A stretch of DNA of 64,000 bases from Chitinophaga alhagiae (GCF_003568665.1 NZ_QXMH01000001.1:2232001-2296000); one strand, 5' to 3'. Positions 23,561 through 32,652 are shown, counted from the stretch's first letter. Made by a program: numbers and translations. The notes: generated by a model not told the origin, from the letters alone.

Positions 23561-23700
23561 TCGAACCAACTAACAATTTGATAGTTAATTATTAAAACAA
23601 TAAGTAACCATCAGTAGTAATCCAATTGCAAAAATTTCGAACTAAAAAAGCCTTCAATCTCAAAGACTTGAAGGCTCTTTTAATTTTCAGCGGAGGAGAA
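23561..23700. repeat. Cassette junction C: right-end repeat of cassette 2 fused to the tRNA-Ser 3' end
   Basis: Bases 23561-23595 and 23637-23693 repeat the sequences at 20185-20219 and 20251-20307. The second block contains a hairpin (AAGCCTTCAA...TTGAAGGCT with A/T flanks, 23645-23682) that is probably the transcription terminator of the minus-strand tRNA. It continues into the acceptor end of tRNA-Ser. Apart from this and the tRNA, the 371-base gap 23473-23843 holds only the tRNA promoter. Confidence 0.7.
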
Positions 23701-23777
23701 GGGATTCGAACCCTTGATAGGCTTTCACCTATACACACTTTCCAGGCGTGCCAGTTCAACCACTCCTGCACTCCTCC
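23691..23777 (-). tRNA. tRNA-Ser (anticodon GGA)
   Basis: 87 bases on the minus strand. The acceptor stem is GGAGGAG (from 23777) with CTCCTCC, followed by discriminator G at 23691; no CCA is encoded. The anticodon stem CACGC/GTGTG holds the loop CTGGAAA, giving anticodon GGA. A long variable arm (TAGGTGAAAGCCTA) is typical of class II tRNA-Ser, and the T arm has GGGTTCGAATCCC. The 3' end of this gene is the boundary and probable integration site of the neighbouring cassettes. Confidence 0.95.
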
Positions 23778-23805
23778 GTACGGCTGAATTATTCATTCAG
23801 GGCTG

Positions 23806-23836
23806 CAAAGATAACCCTTTGTCCAAAAAATCCAAG
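23806..23836 (-). promoter_or_regulatory. Promoter of tRNA-Ser
   Basis: On the minus strand: CTTG (23836-23833), 19-base spacer, TATCTTTG (23813-23806). This matches the Bacteroidota promoter consensus and sits 28 bases upstream of the mature tRNA 5' end. Confidence 0.75.
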
Positions 23837-23843
23837 AAAAGTT

Positions 23844-24089
23844 TTAATCTCCCTTGTAGACCATATTCATATACTTATTCCCTTCCTTCAGCTCTTTCAG
23901 CATCTGGTCAAGCCGCTTTTGGCGGGTTTCTTCCCGTTTGGCGTTGCTGATCCAGCCAATATAGTCGTTTTGCTGGTAGGCGGGGCGTTGCTCGTACCGT
24001 TCAAACAGCTTGTGTTTGGTGAGGGCTTCCGCCACAAACTCCGGCATGGGGTGCCGTGGGCGTTTCAGGGAGCTGAGGTCTTTTTTCAT
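23844..24089 (-). CDS. Short YdeI/OmdA-domain protein
   Basis: 81 residues matching the C-terminal domain of YdeI/OmpD-associated proteins: a leader with HPMPEFVAEALTKH, then RPAYQQNDYIGWISNAKREETRQKR and LDQMLKELKEGNKY. Full YdeI proteins have about 190 residues; only this domain is present, as in many Bacteroidota stand-alone versions. ATG at 24089. The base composition is again that of the core chromosome, showing that the island has ended. Function unknown. Confidence 0.75.
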   Translation of the reverse strand: MKKDLSSLKRPRHPMPEFVAEALTKHKLFERYEQRPAYQQNDYIGWISNAKREETRQKRLDQMLKELKEGNKYMNMVYKGD

Positions 24090-24182
24090 TGTACACAGGT
24101 TTCAGGTGTCAAAAATAGCCAAAACCGGGCATTGTTGCCTGGCTGGGCGGCGTTTTGTATTTTGTTCCAAAACCCGATATTT

Positions 24183-25115
24183 ATGCCACATACCCGCAGG
24201 AAATTTATTCGCAATATGGCTGTAGCAGGCGCTGTGTGGCCGCTGCGCTCGTTTGCGCTGCCGGCCAAAGACTGGGAAGTGCATTGTTTTTCCAAGCCTT
24301 TTCAGTGGATGGATTACAACCTGCTCTGTGAAACCTTTGCGGCCGCCGGGTTGCAAGGGGTAGACTATCCGGTGCGGCCCGGAGGACATGTACTGCCTGA
24401 AAAAGTGGCTGCAGACCTTCCCAAAGCCGCCGCCGCGGCGCGCAGGGCCGGCCTCAAAACAACGTTGATGACCACGGCTATCCTCGATGCTGCGGAGCCC
24501 CACGCCGCAGCCATCCTGAAAGCCGCCGCAGGCGTGGGCATCCGGTATTACCGCCTGGGCTGGTTCGATTACCAGAAGGGCAAGCCGCTGCAAGACAGCC
24601 TGCAGCGCTGCAACGGGCAGTTGAAAGGGCTTGACCGGCTGAACCGGCAGCTTGGCATCCATAGCTCCTACCAGAACCATGCGGGTGTGAAGGTGGGCGG
24701 GCCGGTGTGGGACCTCTATGAAATGATAAAAGATATTGACCCGGCTTATACCGGCGTACAGTACGATATACGCCATGCTACGGTAGAAGGCGCCAACAGC
24801 TGGCCCCTGGGCCTGGAGCTGGTGAGCCGCCATATCAACACGCTGGTGATCAAGGATGTAAAGTGGGTGGAGCGCAACGGGAAATATGTGCTGGAGAACA
24901 CGCCCCTGGGTGAGGGCATGGTCAATTTCCCGGCATTCTTCAAAAAAGTGAAGGAGCTGAACATCCATGCGCCCATTTCTCTTCACCTGGAATATGAACT
25001 GCTGACAAAACAGGAGGAAGCCTTGCCGGCCGCGCAAAAGCAGCGCATAGTGCTGGAAAAGCTCCGGAAAGACGTACAGGCCCTCCGGGGCATGTTGGCG
25101 GCGGCCGGTTTATAA
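24183..25115 (+). CDS. Tat-exported TIM-barrel protein (sugar phosphate isomerase/epimerase family)
   Basis: 310-residue member of the xylose-isomerase-like TIM-barrel (AP endonuclease 2) family, commonly sugar isomerases or epimerases. The ATG at 24183 gives a twin-arginine signal (RRKFIRNMAVAGAVWPL), so the folded protein is probably exported. Metal-site regions are visible in SYQNHAGVKVGG, GVQYDIRHATVEG and HLEYELL. A longer frame to 23748 runs antisense through the tRNA and is not used. The TAA stop overlaps the stop of the convergent asparaginase gene inside the shared TTATAA. Substrate unknown. Confidence 0.8.
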   Translation: MPHTRRKFIRNMAVAGAVWPLRSFALPAKDWEVHCFSKPFQWMDYNLLCETFAAAGLQGVDYPVRPGGHVLPEKVAADLPKAAAAARRAGLKTTLMTTAILDAAEPHAAAILKAAAGVGIRYYRLGWFDYQKGKPLQDSLQRCNGQLKGLDRLNRQLGIHSSYQNHAGVKVGGPVWDLYEMIKDIDPAYTGVQYDIRHATVEGANSWPLGLELVSRHINTLVIKDVKWVERNGKYVLENTPLGEGMVNFPAFFKKVKELNIHAPISLHLEYELLTKQEEALPAAQKQRIVLEKLRKDVQALRGMLAAAGL

Positions 25116-26144
25116 TTCAGGGGAGGCGGGTGTAAGCTCGCCGCGCAGCGGCTCCTCTATGAGGCGTTTGATCTCTTCGGGCGAGAGGTGTTGCCCCAGG
25201 AGGAACATCAGCTTGGTGGTGGCCGCCTCAAACGTCATATCGTGCCCGCTGACCACGCCCACTTTCTGCAGGTGCTGGCTGGTCTCATATTTCCCCAGTT
25301 CCACCGAGCCGCCGTCGCACTGGGTAATGTCTACCATAATGATCCCTTTATCTGCCGCCTTTTGCAGGCACTCTGTAAACCAGGGCTGCGTGGTGGCGTT
25401 GCCGCTGCCGAAGGTTTCCAGCAGCAGGCCGCGCATGCCTGGCGTATTCACAACGGCTTCCACGGCGCGGCGGGTGATGCCGGGAAATATTTTCAGCACG
25501 CCAATGTTGGGGTCCATGTTCTTGTGAACAATGAGGCCCTGTTTGGGTGCGGGCAGCATATAGTTGTTCTTGTATTTGATATCGATGCCGGCTTCGGCCA
25601 GGGCGGGGTAGTTCATGGAGTAAAAGGCCTCGAACTTTTCGGCGTTGTACTTCTTGGCGCGGTTGCCGCGGAACAGCATGAAGTCGAAATAAATGCACAC
25701 TTCCGGCACCATACAATGGCCGTTGCTCTTGGTAGACGCAATTTCCATGGCGGTGATAATGTTTTCCTTGGCGTCTGTACGGATCTTGCCGATGGGCAGC
25801 TGGCTGCCGGTGAGAATGACGGGCTTGGACAGGTTTTCCAGCATGAAGCTGAGCGCGGATGCCGTAAAGGCCATGGTGTCTGACCCGTGCAGGATCACAA
25901 AACCATCGTACCGGTCGTACCGGTCTTCAATAATACCGGCCAGCTCGGACCAGATCTCCGGGTTCATGTCTGATGAGTCCATCGGCGGATTGAAGGCGTA
26001 TACGTAGAAATCAATTCCCATGCGGTAAAGCTCGGGCAGGTTGTTCCGGATCTCGTTGAAGCCGATGGGCCGCAGTGCTGTCGTTTTTTCGTCGTAGATC
26101 ATCCCCACGGTACCACCGGTATAGATGATGAGAATTTTCGTCAT
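25110..26144 (-). CDS. ansA: Type I L-asparaginase
   Basis: Cytoplasmic hydrolase converting asparagine to aspartate and ammonia. The 344 residues fit type I enzymes and there is no signal peptide. Both threonine motifs are visible: IYTGGTVGM near residue 10 and LHGSDTMAFTASAL near residue 95, followed by GSQLPIGKIRTDAKEN with the catalytic Lys. The C-terminal part, from about residue 210 (GVLKIFPGI, LLETFGSGNA), is the second domain. The stop codon overlaps that of the convergent TIM-barrel gene. tatD lies 42 bases upstream on the same strand, so a two-gene transcript is likely. Confidence 0.93.
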   Translation of the reverse strand: MTKILIIYTGGTVGMIYDEKTTALRPIGFNEIRNNLPELYRMGIDFYVYAFNPPMDSSDMNPEIWSELAGIIEDRYDRYDGFVILHGSDTMAFTASALSFMLENLSKPVILTGSQLPIGKIRTDAKENIITAMEIASTKSNGHCMVPEVCIYFDFMLFRGNRAKKYNAEKFEAFYSMNYPALAEAGIDIKYKNNYMLPAPKQGLIVHKNMDPNIGVLKIFPGITRRAVEAVVNTPGMRGLLLETFGSGNATTQPWFTECLQKAADKGIIMVDITQCDGGSVELGKYETSQHLQKVGVVSGHDMTFEAATTKLMFLLGQHLSPEEIKRLIEEPLRGELTPASPEL

Positions 26145-26186
26145 TTATCTCTTATGGAATTGCATGCAAATGTATTCACTTATCGG

Positions 26187-26963
26187 TTAGAGCATTTTGA
26201 ATAATTTCCGCGCATTGCCTGTTGTTATTGCAGCTACTTCCTCAATTTTTAGATTTTTTACATCCGCGAGCTGCTGAGCCACCAGGGGAATGTAGGCGCT
26301 TTCGTTCCTTTTGCCCCGGTACGGCACGGGCGCCAGGTAGGGCGCATCTGTTTCCAGCACAACGTGTTGCAGGTCAATATCCGCCATCAGCACGTCCAGG
26401 CCGGCCTTTTTAAAGGTCACCACCCCGCCGATGCCCAGGTAGAAGCCCATATCAATGATCTCCTGTGCTTCTTCCCTGGTGCCTGAAAAACAATGGAATA
26501 CGCCTGTCAGTTGCCCGTTGTGCAGCGCTTTCACCACGTCTATGCAGGCCCGGGTGGCTTCCCGGCTGTGAATGGCAATGGGCAGGCCGTGCTCCAGGGC
26601 CAGGCCGATCTGCCCGCGGAAGGCCCGGTATTGCCGCTCCAGGTGCGGCTCGCTTTTATCCCAGTAAAAATCCAGCCCTATTTCCCCCACGGCCCAGAAT
26701 TTCCGCTTTTCCAGCCAGTTTTGCACAATAGTGAGCTGGGCTTCCACGTTTTCTCCCACATAGCAAGGGTGCAACCCCATCATAGGCAGGCATACCTCCG
26801 GGTAATCCGCCTCCAGCTGGAGCATGCCGGGTATGGACTCCTCGTCAATATTGGGCAGCAGCAGCCTGTTCACCCCCTGCCGGATGGCCCGGTCAATCAT
26901 TTCCGGCCTGTCTTTATCAAATTCCCGGGAGTATAAATGGGCATGCGTATCAATCCAGTTCAT
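26187..26963 (-). CDS. tatD: TatD-family metal-dependent hydrolase/DNase
   Basis: 258-residue TIM-barrel hydrolase of the TatD family (3'-5' DNase activity is known for E. coli TatD). The metal ligands are present in order: DTHAHLYS (His7, His9), Glu in VGEIGLDFY, His in AIHSREA, His in GVFHCFSG and Asp in ETDAPYLAP. The product is full length, with a C-terminal helix ending TTGNARKLFKML as usual. It lies directly upstream of asparaginase on the same strand. Confidence 0.93.
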   Translation of the reverse strand: MNWIDTHAHLYSREFDKDRPEMIDRAIRQGVNRLLLPNIDEESIPGMLQLEADYPEVCLPMMGLHPCYVGENVEAQLTIVQNWLEKRKFWAVGEIGLDFYWDKSEPHLERQYRAFRGQIGLALEHGLPIAIHSREATRACIDVVKALHNGQLTGVFHCFSGTREEAQEIIDMGFYLGIGGVVTFKKAGLDVLMADIDLQHVVLETDAPYLAPVPYRGKRNESAYIPLVAQQLADVKNLKIEEVAAITTGNARKLFKML

Positions 26964-27080
26964 TATATATGGGTTTTTTCAATTAATTGTTTATCTTTAT
27001 TTTTACAAAAAACATAATATTTAAAGTAAACCTTTTCACAAAGGTACAGTCTCAACTAGCCAATACCTATAAAAACTACT

Positions 27081-27959
27081 ATGATGAAACACTATTTTAA
27101 CACCAATAAGGTACTCTCTGTTACGGCGCTGGCTATTGGCGCCATCACCATTTTCTTTGCGTGCAAGAAAGACGATAAGGCCGGGGCGGACGAAGCCAGG
27201 GATACACAAACCATGGCGGCTGCGCAAAGGGAAGTAGAGATCAATGCGGTATACGATGATGCATTTGGCGTAGTGCTGGATGCCAATTCATATGAAAGCG
27301 GGCTGAACGGTACAGACGGTGGCCGCTGGGCGCCGGAAAATTCTTCACACGCCCGTTGCTACGCCATCTCTTTTGACCCGGTGGAGCTGGGGGTATTTCC
27401 CAAAACGGTAGAGCTGAACTTTGGCGACGGGTGTACAGACGGAGGCGGCCCCACCCGCAAGGGAAAGATCAAAGTAGTGGTGAGCGAACTGTTCTTTTTG
27501 CCGGGCGCTGAAGCTGTTATTACATTCGAGAACTATTCTGTGAACGGTATCAAGGTGGACGGCACCCAAACTCTCAAGAACCTTTCCGGCACTAACGGTT
27601 TCGGCTACTCGTATACAGTTGCTGGTGGCAAGCTCACCTATCCCAACGGTGCTGTATACCTGTATGACGGCATGCGCAACCTGACCCAAAAGGAAGGGGC
27701 TGATACCAAATATGATGTGAATGATGATGTGTATGAACTGGAGGGTAATGCCACGTTGAAAGACAGTGTTAACACGGCCACAGTAACCATCACCAAAGCG
27801 CTGGAGCGCAAATTCAGCTGCTCCTATATCAGCAAAGGCGCGGTTGCCGTTACGGTTAACGGCCACGCAGCCTCTATTGACTACGGCAACGGTGAATGTG
27901 ATGATAAGGCGATGATCACCGTAGGAGACAAAACAAAAGAGATCACCCTCTCCAAATAA
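27081..27959 (+). CDS. Hypothetical lipoprotein
   Basis: 292 residues with a lipoprotein signal: hydrophobic TALAIGAITIFF followed by the lipobox-like FFAC and charged CKKDDK, typical of Bacteroidota surface or periplasmic lipoproteins. The mature part is beta-rich, with several short Gly/Asp turns and two Cys pairs, and contains repeated ITFENYSVNGIKVDGTQTLKN-like strands. No known domain was recognised. The start is ATG at 27081 (or the next codon). A strong terminator follows 27 bases after the stop, so it is probably a single-gene transcript. Confidence 0.75.
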   Translation: MMKHYFNTNKVLSVTALAIGAITIFFACKKDDKAGADEARDTQTMAAAQREVEINAVYDDAFGVVLDANSYESGLNGTDGGRWAPENSSHARCYAISFDPVELGVFPKTVELNFGDGCTDGGGPTRKGKIKVVVSELFFLPGAEAVITFENYSVNGIKVDGTQTLKNLSGTNGFGYSYTVAGGKLTYPNGAVYLYDGMRNLTQKEGADTKYDVNDDVYELEGNATLKDSVNTATVTITKALERKFSCSYISKGAVAVTVNGHAASIDYGNGECDDKAMITVGDKTKEITLSK

Positions 27960-27986
27960 AATAATTACAACCTGCTGATGACAGAA

Positions 27987-28018
27987 AGAGGATGCTATGT
28001 ACGGCATCCTCTTTTTTT
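27987..28018 (+). terminator. Rho-independent terminator of the lipoprotein gene
   Basis: 9-bp stem AGAGGATGC (27987-27995) with GCATCCTCT (28004-28012), then six T. It lies against the end of the convergent deacetylase gene. Confidence 0.85.
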
Positions 28019-28631
28019 ATACAATAGCTTCCAGCTTCCAGCCTTTGCGTTTGCAATGTTCCAATACCCGGGGCAGCGCATACTGCATGCGGTCCCAGGC
28101 TTTGCGGCTGTCATGAAATACTACTATAGAGCCGGGCTGCAGCTTGAACACCACGTTCTGCACGCAGGTTTCGCCGGTAATGGCGGTGTCGAAGTCGCCG
28201 CTGAGGATGTCCCACATAATGATGCGGTAATCCTGCTTCAGCTGTTTTACCTGGAAAGGCGAGATACGGCCGTAGGGCGGCCTGAAGAGGTCTGAGCGGA
28301 TGTAGCCGGCGGCTTCCCTGATATTGGCCACGTATTGGTCTGTACCCGTATTCCAGCCGTTGAGGTGGTTGTGGGTATGGTTGCCTACGGCATGGCCTTC
28401 CAGCAGTATCTGCTGGTAAATGTCCGGGTGTTCCACCACGTTTTTGCCGATGCAGAAAAAGGTGGCTTTGGCATCGTATTTTTTGAGCTGTTCCAGTACG
28501 AAGGGGGTGGCTTCGGGGTGGGGGCCATCGTCAAACGTCAGGTATACGGCATTGGTAGCCGGCGAAAAATTCCAGATACAGCTTTTGTACAGCGATTTCA
28601 GGATGCCGGGCGTTTTCGTCAAATAGAACAT
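28017..28631 (-). CDS. Polysaccharide deacetylase (NodB homology domain)
   Basis: 204-residue carbohydrate esterase 4 family protein that removes acetyl groups from peptidoglycan or another N-acetylglucosamine polymer. All main motifs are present: YLTFDDGPHPEATP (catalytic Asp and metal Asp), GNHTHNHLNGW (metal His pair), LFRPPYGRIS, IIMWDILSGDFD and IVVFHDSRKAW. There is no clear cleavable signal; the N-terminus is short and weakly hydrophobic. It stands alone, divergent from gltX. Confidence 0.88.
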   Translation of the reverse strand: MFYLTKTPGILKSLYKSCIWNFSPATNAVYLTFDDGPHPEATPFVLEQLKKYDAKATFFCIGKNVVEHPDIYQQILLEGHAVGNHTHNHLNGWNTGTDQYVANIREAAGYIRSDLFRPPYGRISPFQVKQLKQDYRIIMWDILSGDFDTAITGETCVQNVVFKLQPGSIVVFHDSRKAWDRMQYALPRVLEHCKRKGWKLEAIV

Positions 28632-28686
28632 ATGAATCGGGTTTTACAGCGCTATCCCTGACCCGAAATTATTATTTTTGCGCCGT

Positions 28687-30216
28687 ATGAGTCAGAAAAA
28701 AGTAAGGGTGCGCTTTGCGCCCAGCCCTACGGGCGGTTTACACCTGGGCGGTGTGCGCACGGTGTTGTTCAATTACCTGTTTGCCCGCCATCATGGTGGG
28801 GAATTTGTGCTGAGAATAGAGGATACGGACCAAACCCGCTATGTGCCGGGGGCGGAGGAATATATTATGGAATGCCTGCGCTGGTGCGGCCTGGAAGCGG
28901 ATGAAAGCCCTCTGAAAGGCGGCCCCTACGCCCCTTACCGCCAAAGCGAACGGAAAGGCCTCTACCGCCAGTATGCGGAGCAACTGGTGGCGGCCGGCCA
29001 CGCCTATTATGCTTTTGATACCCCGGAAGAGCTGGAGGCCATGCGTGAAGTGGAAAAAGCGCGCGGCAACCACTCTCCGCAATATAACCACAGCGTGCGC
29101 AAAACCATGCGCAACTCCCTGGTGATGGACGCGGCGGAGGTGAAGGCCCTGCTGGAAAAAGGCACGCCGCATGTGGTCCGCATCAAAATGCCGGAAAATG
29201 AAGAATTGCGGTTCACTGATATGATCCGTGGCGAAGTGAGCTTCCAGACGTCTACGGTAGATGACAAGGTATTGCTGAAAGCAGACGGCATGCCCACGTA
29301 TCACCTGGCCGTGGTGGTAGACGATTACCTGATGAAAATTTCCCACGCCTTCCGTGGAGAAGAGTGGCTGCCTTCCGCGCCGGTACACATACTGCTCTGG
29401 AAATACCTGGGCTGGGAAGCGGACATGCCGCAATGGGCGCACCTGCCGCTCATTCTCAAGCCAGACGGTAACGGCAAGCTCAGCAAGCGGGACGGTGACC
29501 GCCTGGGCTTCCCCGTGTACGCCATGAACTGGACAGATCCCAAAACCAACGAACTGACACGCGGTTTCCGCGAAATAGGCTTTCTGCCGGAGGCCTTCGT
29601 GAACATGCTGGCCATGCTGGGCTGGAACGATGGTACCGGGCAGGAAATATTCTCCATAGAAGAACTGATAGCCCGCTTTTCCATAGAGCGGGTGCATAAA
29701 GGCGGCGCCAAATTCGACTACGACAAGGCCAAATGGTTCAACCACCAGTACATTGTCAAAACAGACAACGCCTTGCTGGCAAACCTTTTCAAGCCCGTTT
29801 TGCTGGAAAAAGGCGTAGCCGCTGAACCGGCTTTTGTGGCGCATGTGGCCGGCCTGGTAAAAGAACGGTGCCATTTTATCAATGAAATATGGGACCATGG
29901 TTTCTTCTTCTTCATCCGCCCGGATAAATATGATGTGGATGCTGTAAAGCCCAAGTGGAGCGCGGAAAAGCAGGCCTTCTTTGAAGAATGGGCTGCCGGG
30001 CTGGCTGGGCTGGAAGACTTTTCTTTTGCCCCGCTGGAAGAAAGTTTCAAGCAACTGGCCACCTCCAAAGGCATCAAGCCGGGAGAGCTGCAGTTACCCT
30101 TCCGCATCATGCTTTGCGGCGGCAAGTTTGGCCCGCCGGTGTTTGTAATTGCGGAAACGCTGGGCAAGGCGGAAACCATTGAGAGGATCAGGCTGGGGCT
30201 GGCCGCGTTGGCCTGA
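28687..30216 (+). CDS. gltX: Glutamyl-tRNA synthetase
   Basis: Charges tRNA-Glu with glutamate in the cytoplasm. The 509-residue protein has the class I signature FAPSPTGGLHLGGVRT (the HIGH equivalent) near residue 10 and KLSKRDGDRL (the KMSKS equivalent) near residue 265, plus the C-terminal anticodon-binding helical region. ATG at 28687 gives the usual start MSQKKVRVRFAPSPTG. A -7-like box TATTTTTG (28673-28680) lies only 6 bases before the start. A strong terminator follows. Confidence 0.96.
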   Translation: MSQKKVRVRFAPSPTGGLHLGGVRTVLFNYLFARHHGGEFVLRIEDTDQTRYVPGAEEYIMECLRWCGLEADESPLKGGPYAPYRQSERKGLYRQYAEQLVAAGHAYYAFDTPEELEAMREVEKARGNHSPQYNHSVRKTMRNSLVMDAAEVKALLEKGTPHVVRIKMPENEELRFTDMIRGEVSFQTSTVDDKVLLKADGMPTYHLAVVVDDYLMKISHAFRGEEWLPSAPVHILLWKYLGWEADMPQWAHLPLILKPDGNGKLSKRDGDRLGFPVYAMNWTDPKTNELTRGFREIGFLPEAFVNMLAMLGWNDGTGQEIFSIEELIARFSIERVHKGGAKFDYDKAKWFNHQYIVKTDNALLANLFKPVLLEKGVAAEPAFVAHVAGLVKERCHFINEIWDHGFFFFIRPDKYDVDAVKPKWSAEKQAFFEEWAAGLAGLEDFSFAPLEESFKQLATSKGIKPGELQLPFRIMLCGGKFGPPVFVIAETLGKAETIERIRLGLAALA

Positions 30217-30234
30217 TGCCCCGTACTATAAAAG

Positions 30235-30271
30235 AAAAACTCCGGAGCGGATGCGCTGCCGGAGTTTTTTT
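30235..30271 (+). terminator. Rho-independent terminator of gltX
   Basis: Stem AAAAACTCCGG (30235-30245) with CCGGAGTTTTT (from 30259), then further T. The rest of the gap to 30380 shows no gene. Confidence 0.85.
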
Positions 30272-30380
30272 ATTTTGTTGCGATGGGCGGACATGCGGTT
30301 GCCGGGCCACCGCTGTTATATACTGTAGATATCCGTTAATGCGGGCGGCAGTACCGCTATTGCAACACGGGGTGTCCTCT

Positions 30381-32048
30381 TTATGCTTTTTTTGCTTCCT
30401 TGGCCCAGGTATCTTTCAACGTTACCGTACGGTTGAACACTGGTTTGCCGGGCGTGGAATCAGGGTCTGCGCAGAAGTAACCCAGCCGCAGGAACTGGAA
30501 CCGGTCTCCCGGCTTTGCTTCCAGCAAGGCGGGCTCTACCATGGCATTGGGTATTACCTTCAGCGAGTGGGGGTTGATGAAAGACTTGAAGTCTCCTTCT
30601 TCAGACGCGGGGTTCTCTACGGAAAACAGCCGGTCGTACACCCGTATTTCCGCCTGTGCGGCATGCGCCGCGCTCACCCAGTGTATGGTGCCTTTCACCG
30701 TGAGGCCGCTTTTGTCTGACCCGCTGCGGCTTTCCGGCAGGTAGCTGCAATAGATGGTGCTGACGTTGCCATCCGCATCTTTCTCAAAACTGTCGCATTT
30801 CACAATGTAGGCGTACTTCAGCCGTACGGCCAGGCCGGGGCCGAGGCGGAAGAATTTTTTTGGCGGGTCCTCCATAAAATCGTCCCTTTCTATATACAGC
30901 GTGTTGCTGAAGGTTACCTGGCGGTGCCCGGCTGCCTCATCTTCCGGGTTGTTGTCCGCGTCCAGCTCTTCTACCAGCCCTTCGGGGTAATTGGTGATCA
31001 CCAGCTTGACAGGGTCCAGCACGGCCATTACGCGGTTGGCGGTTTTGTTCAGCTCTTCGCGGATGCAAAATTCCAGCAGCCCCACGTCTATCAGGTTGTC
31101 ACGTTTCTGCACGCCTATTCTTTCCGCAAAGGTGCGGATGCTGGACGGCGTGTAGCCGCGGCGGCGGTAGCCGCTGAGGGTAGGCATGCGGGGATCGTCC
31201 CAGCCGGATACGTGGCCTTCGTTCACCAGCTGCAGCAGCTTGCGTTTGCTCATCACCGTATAGTTCAGGGACAGGCGGGCAAACTCGTACTGGTGAGAGG
31301 GGAAAATGTCCAGTTTTTCGATGAACCAGTCGTACAGCGGCCGGTGCGGTACAAACTCCAGCGTGCAGATGGAGTGGGTGATATGCTCAATGCTGTCACT
31401 CTGCCCGTGGGCAAAATCATACATCGGGTAAATGCACCAGGCATCGCCGGTGCGGTGGTGACGGGCATGTTTGATGCGGTACATCAAAGGGTCCCGCAGG
31501 TGCATGTTGGGAGCCGCCATGTCTATTTTGGCCCGCAGCACCTTGGCGCCGTCAGGATATTTGCCGGCCCGCATGTCTGCAAACAGCTGGAGGTTCTCTT
31601 CCACGCTGCGGCTGCGGAAGGGGCTGTCTTTTCCCGGCTCTGTGGGCGTGCCTTTGAGGGCGGCTATTTCAGCCGGGGTGGAATCATCTACATAGGCCAG
31701 GCCTTTTTTGATCAGGTCTGCGGCAAAGTTGTACAATTGTTCAAAATAGTCGGAAGCATAGCGCTCGGTAGCCCACTGAAAGCCCAGCCACTGGATGTCT
31801 GCCTTGATGGAATCTACATATTCCGTGTCTTCCGTAACCGGGTTGGTATCGTCAAAACGGAGGTTGGTTTGCCCGTTGTATTTCTGGGCAAGGCCAAAAT
31901 TGAGGCAGATGCTTTTGGCATGGCCTATATGCAGGTAACCATTGGGCTCCGGCGGGAAGCGGGTGAGCACCCGGCCGCCGTTTACGCCGTTGGCAATATC
32001 GTCTTCAACAATTTGTTCTAAAAAGTTCAGTGACCTTTCTTCGCTCAT
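30381..32048 (-). CDS. glnS: Glutaminyl-tRNA synthetase
   Basis: Charges tRNA-Gln directly with glutamine. The 555-residue protein has [17 protein letters not shown] (HIGH motif, about residues 30-46) and [10 protein letters not shown] (MSK motif near residue 268), GlnRS-type specificity sequences such as FDDTNP and a full C-terminal beta-barrel anticodon-binding region. It is convergent with gltX, so both related synthetases sit side by side. Presence of GlnRS means the cell need not make Gln-tRNA by the GatCAB route. Confidence 0.96.
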   Translation of the reverse strand: MSEERSLNFLEQIVEDDIANGVNGGRVLTRFPPEPNGYLHIGHAKSICLNFGLAQKYNGQTNLRFDDTNPVTEDTEYVDSIKADIQWLGFQWATERYASDYFEQLYNFAADLIKKGLAYVDDSTPAEIAALKGTPTEPGKDSPFRSRSVEENLQLFADMRAGKYPDGAKVLRAKIDMAAPNMHLRDPLMYRIKHARHHRTGDAWCIYPMYDFAHGQSDSIEHITHSICTLEFVPHRPLYDWFIEKLDIFPSHQYEFARLSLNYTVMSKRKLLQLVNEGHVSGWDDPRMPTLSGYRRRGYTPSSIRTFAERIGVQKRDNLIDVGLLEFCIREELNKTANRVMAVLDPVKLVITNYPEGLVEELDADNNPEDEAAGHRQVTFSNTLYIERDDFMEDPPKKFFRLGPGLAVRLKYAYIVKCDSFEKDADGNVSTIYCSYLPESRSGSDKSGLTVKGTIHWVSAAHAAQAEIRVYDRLFSVENPASEEGDFKSFINPHSLKVIPNAMVEPALLEAKPGDRFQFLRLGYFCADPDSTPGKPVFNRTVTLKDTWAKEAKKA

Positions 32049-32232
32049 ATATTACAGCTTTTTCCGAAGTGCAAATGTAAGAAAATACGGCTGAACGTAT
32101 AATTCGGGCCGTTTGCGCCCGCCGCGTTTATCCCGCTGTTGGGGCCCCCGTTCAGCCGGCGGCCTTGTGGCAGCATGGCCCGGGTTCTCTAAACCCCCGG
32201 AAAACCCTACATTTACACTCCAATTGAAGAAT

Positions 32233-32652
32233 ATGGTCAACCCAGCTCAACGCCCCATCCGTGTACTGGTAGCCAAGGTAGGCCTGGATGGCCACGACCG
32301 TGGCGCCAAAGTGATAGCCGCCGCCCTGCGCGATGCCGGGATGGAGGTGATCTACACCGGCCTGCGGCAAACGCCCGAAATGGTGGTGAATGCCGCCCTG
32401 CAGGAAGATGTGGACGCTATTGGCATCAGCATCCTCTCCGGGGCGCATATGACGGTTTTCCCGAAGATCATAGCCCTGATGAAAGATAAAGGAATGGACG
32501 ATGTGCTGCTCACCGGCGGCGGCATCATCCCTGACACGGACATGCAGGAATTATACGCCCTCGGGGTGGGAAAACTCTTCCCGCCCGGTACCAATACCCA
32601 GGAAATTGCCGGCTACATTGTGGACTGGACAAAAAAAAACAGGGAATTTTAA
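32233..32652 (+). CDS. Cobalamin-binding domain protein, methylmalonyl-CoA mutase C-terminal type
   Basis: A free-standing 139-residue B12-binding (Rossmann-like) domain. It carries the base-off/His-on signature DGHDRGAKV (His21 as axial ligand), a SILSGAHMT segment and [11 protein letters not shown], all typical of the mutase small or C-terminal domain. In most bacteria this domain is part of a larger mutase subunit, but stand-alone forms exist as partners of a catalytic subunit encoded elsewhere. Start ATG at 32233. A methylmalonyl-CoA epimerase gene lies 13.5 kb to the right and would act in the same pathway. Confidence 0.85.
   Translation: MVNPAQRPIRVLVAKVGLDGHDRGAKVIAAALRDAGMEVIYTGLRQTPEMVVNAALQEDVDAIGISILSGAHMTVFPKIIALMKDKGMDDVLLTGGGIIPDTDMQELYALGVGKLFPPGTNTQEIAGYIVDWTKKNREF

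Larger units (their letters stand above)
20318..23693. mobile_element. Putative integrase-less cassette 2, ending in the tRNA-Ser 3' end
   Basis: AT-rich unit of about 3.4 kb between junctions B and C, with the same end sequences as cassette 1. Cargo: HigB-type toxin, HigA fused to an ImmA/IrrE peptidase, and a DUF5343/HEPN pair, all on the plus strand. Its right end runs directly into the 3' end of the intact tRNA-Ser gene. No integrase is present. Boundaries are inferred from the repeats. Confidence 0.6.

Noticed and set aside
17000..23800. An integrase, transposase or insertion sequence in the island
   Set aside because: No reading frame in the region shows recombinase motifs, and no terminal inverted repeats of IS type were found.
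23748..24182. Upstream extension of the TIM-barrel gene to 455 residues
   Set aside because: It would translate antisense to the tRNA-Ser gene and the OmdA-domain gene; the ATG at 24183 begins a twin-arginine signal.
28738..30054. 438-codon minus-strand frame inside gltX and other long antisense frames (for example 30924-32021, 38415-39626, 42296-43633)
   Set aside because: They mirror strongly supported genes on the other strand; high GC content keeps antisense frames open. No domains were recognised.
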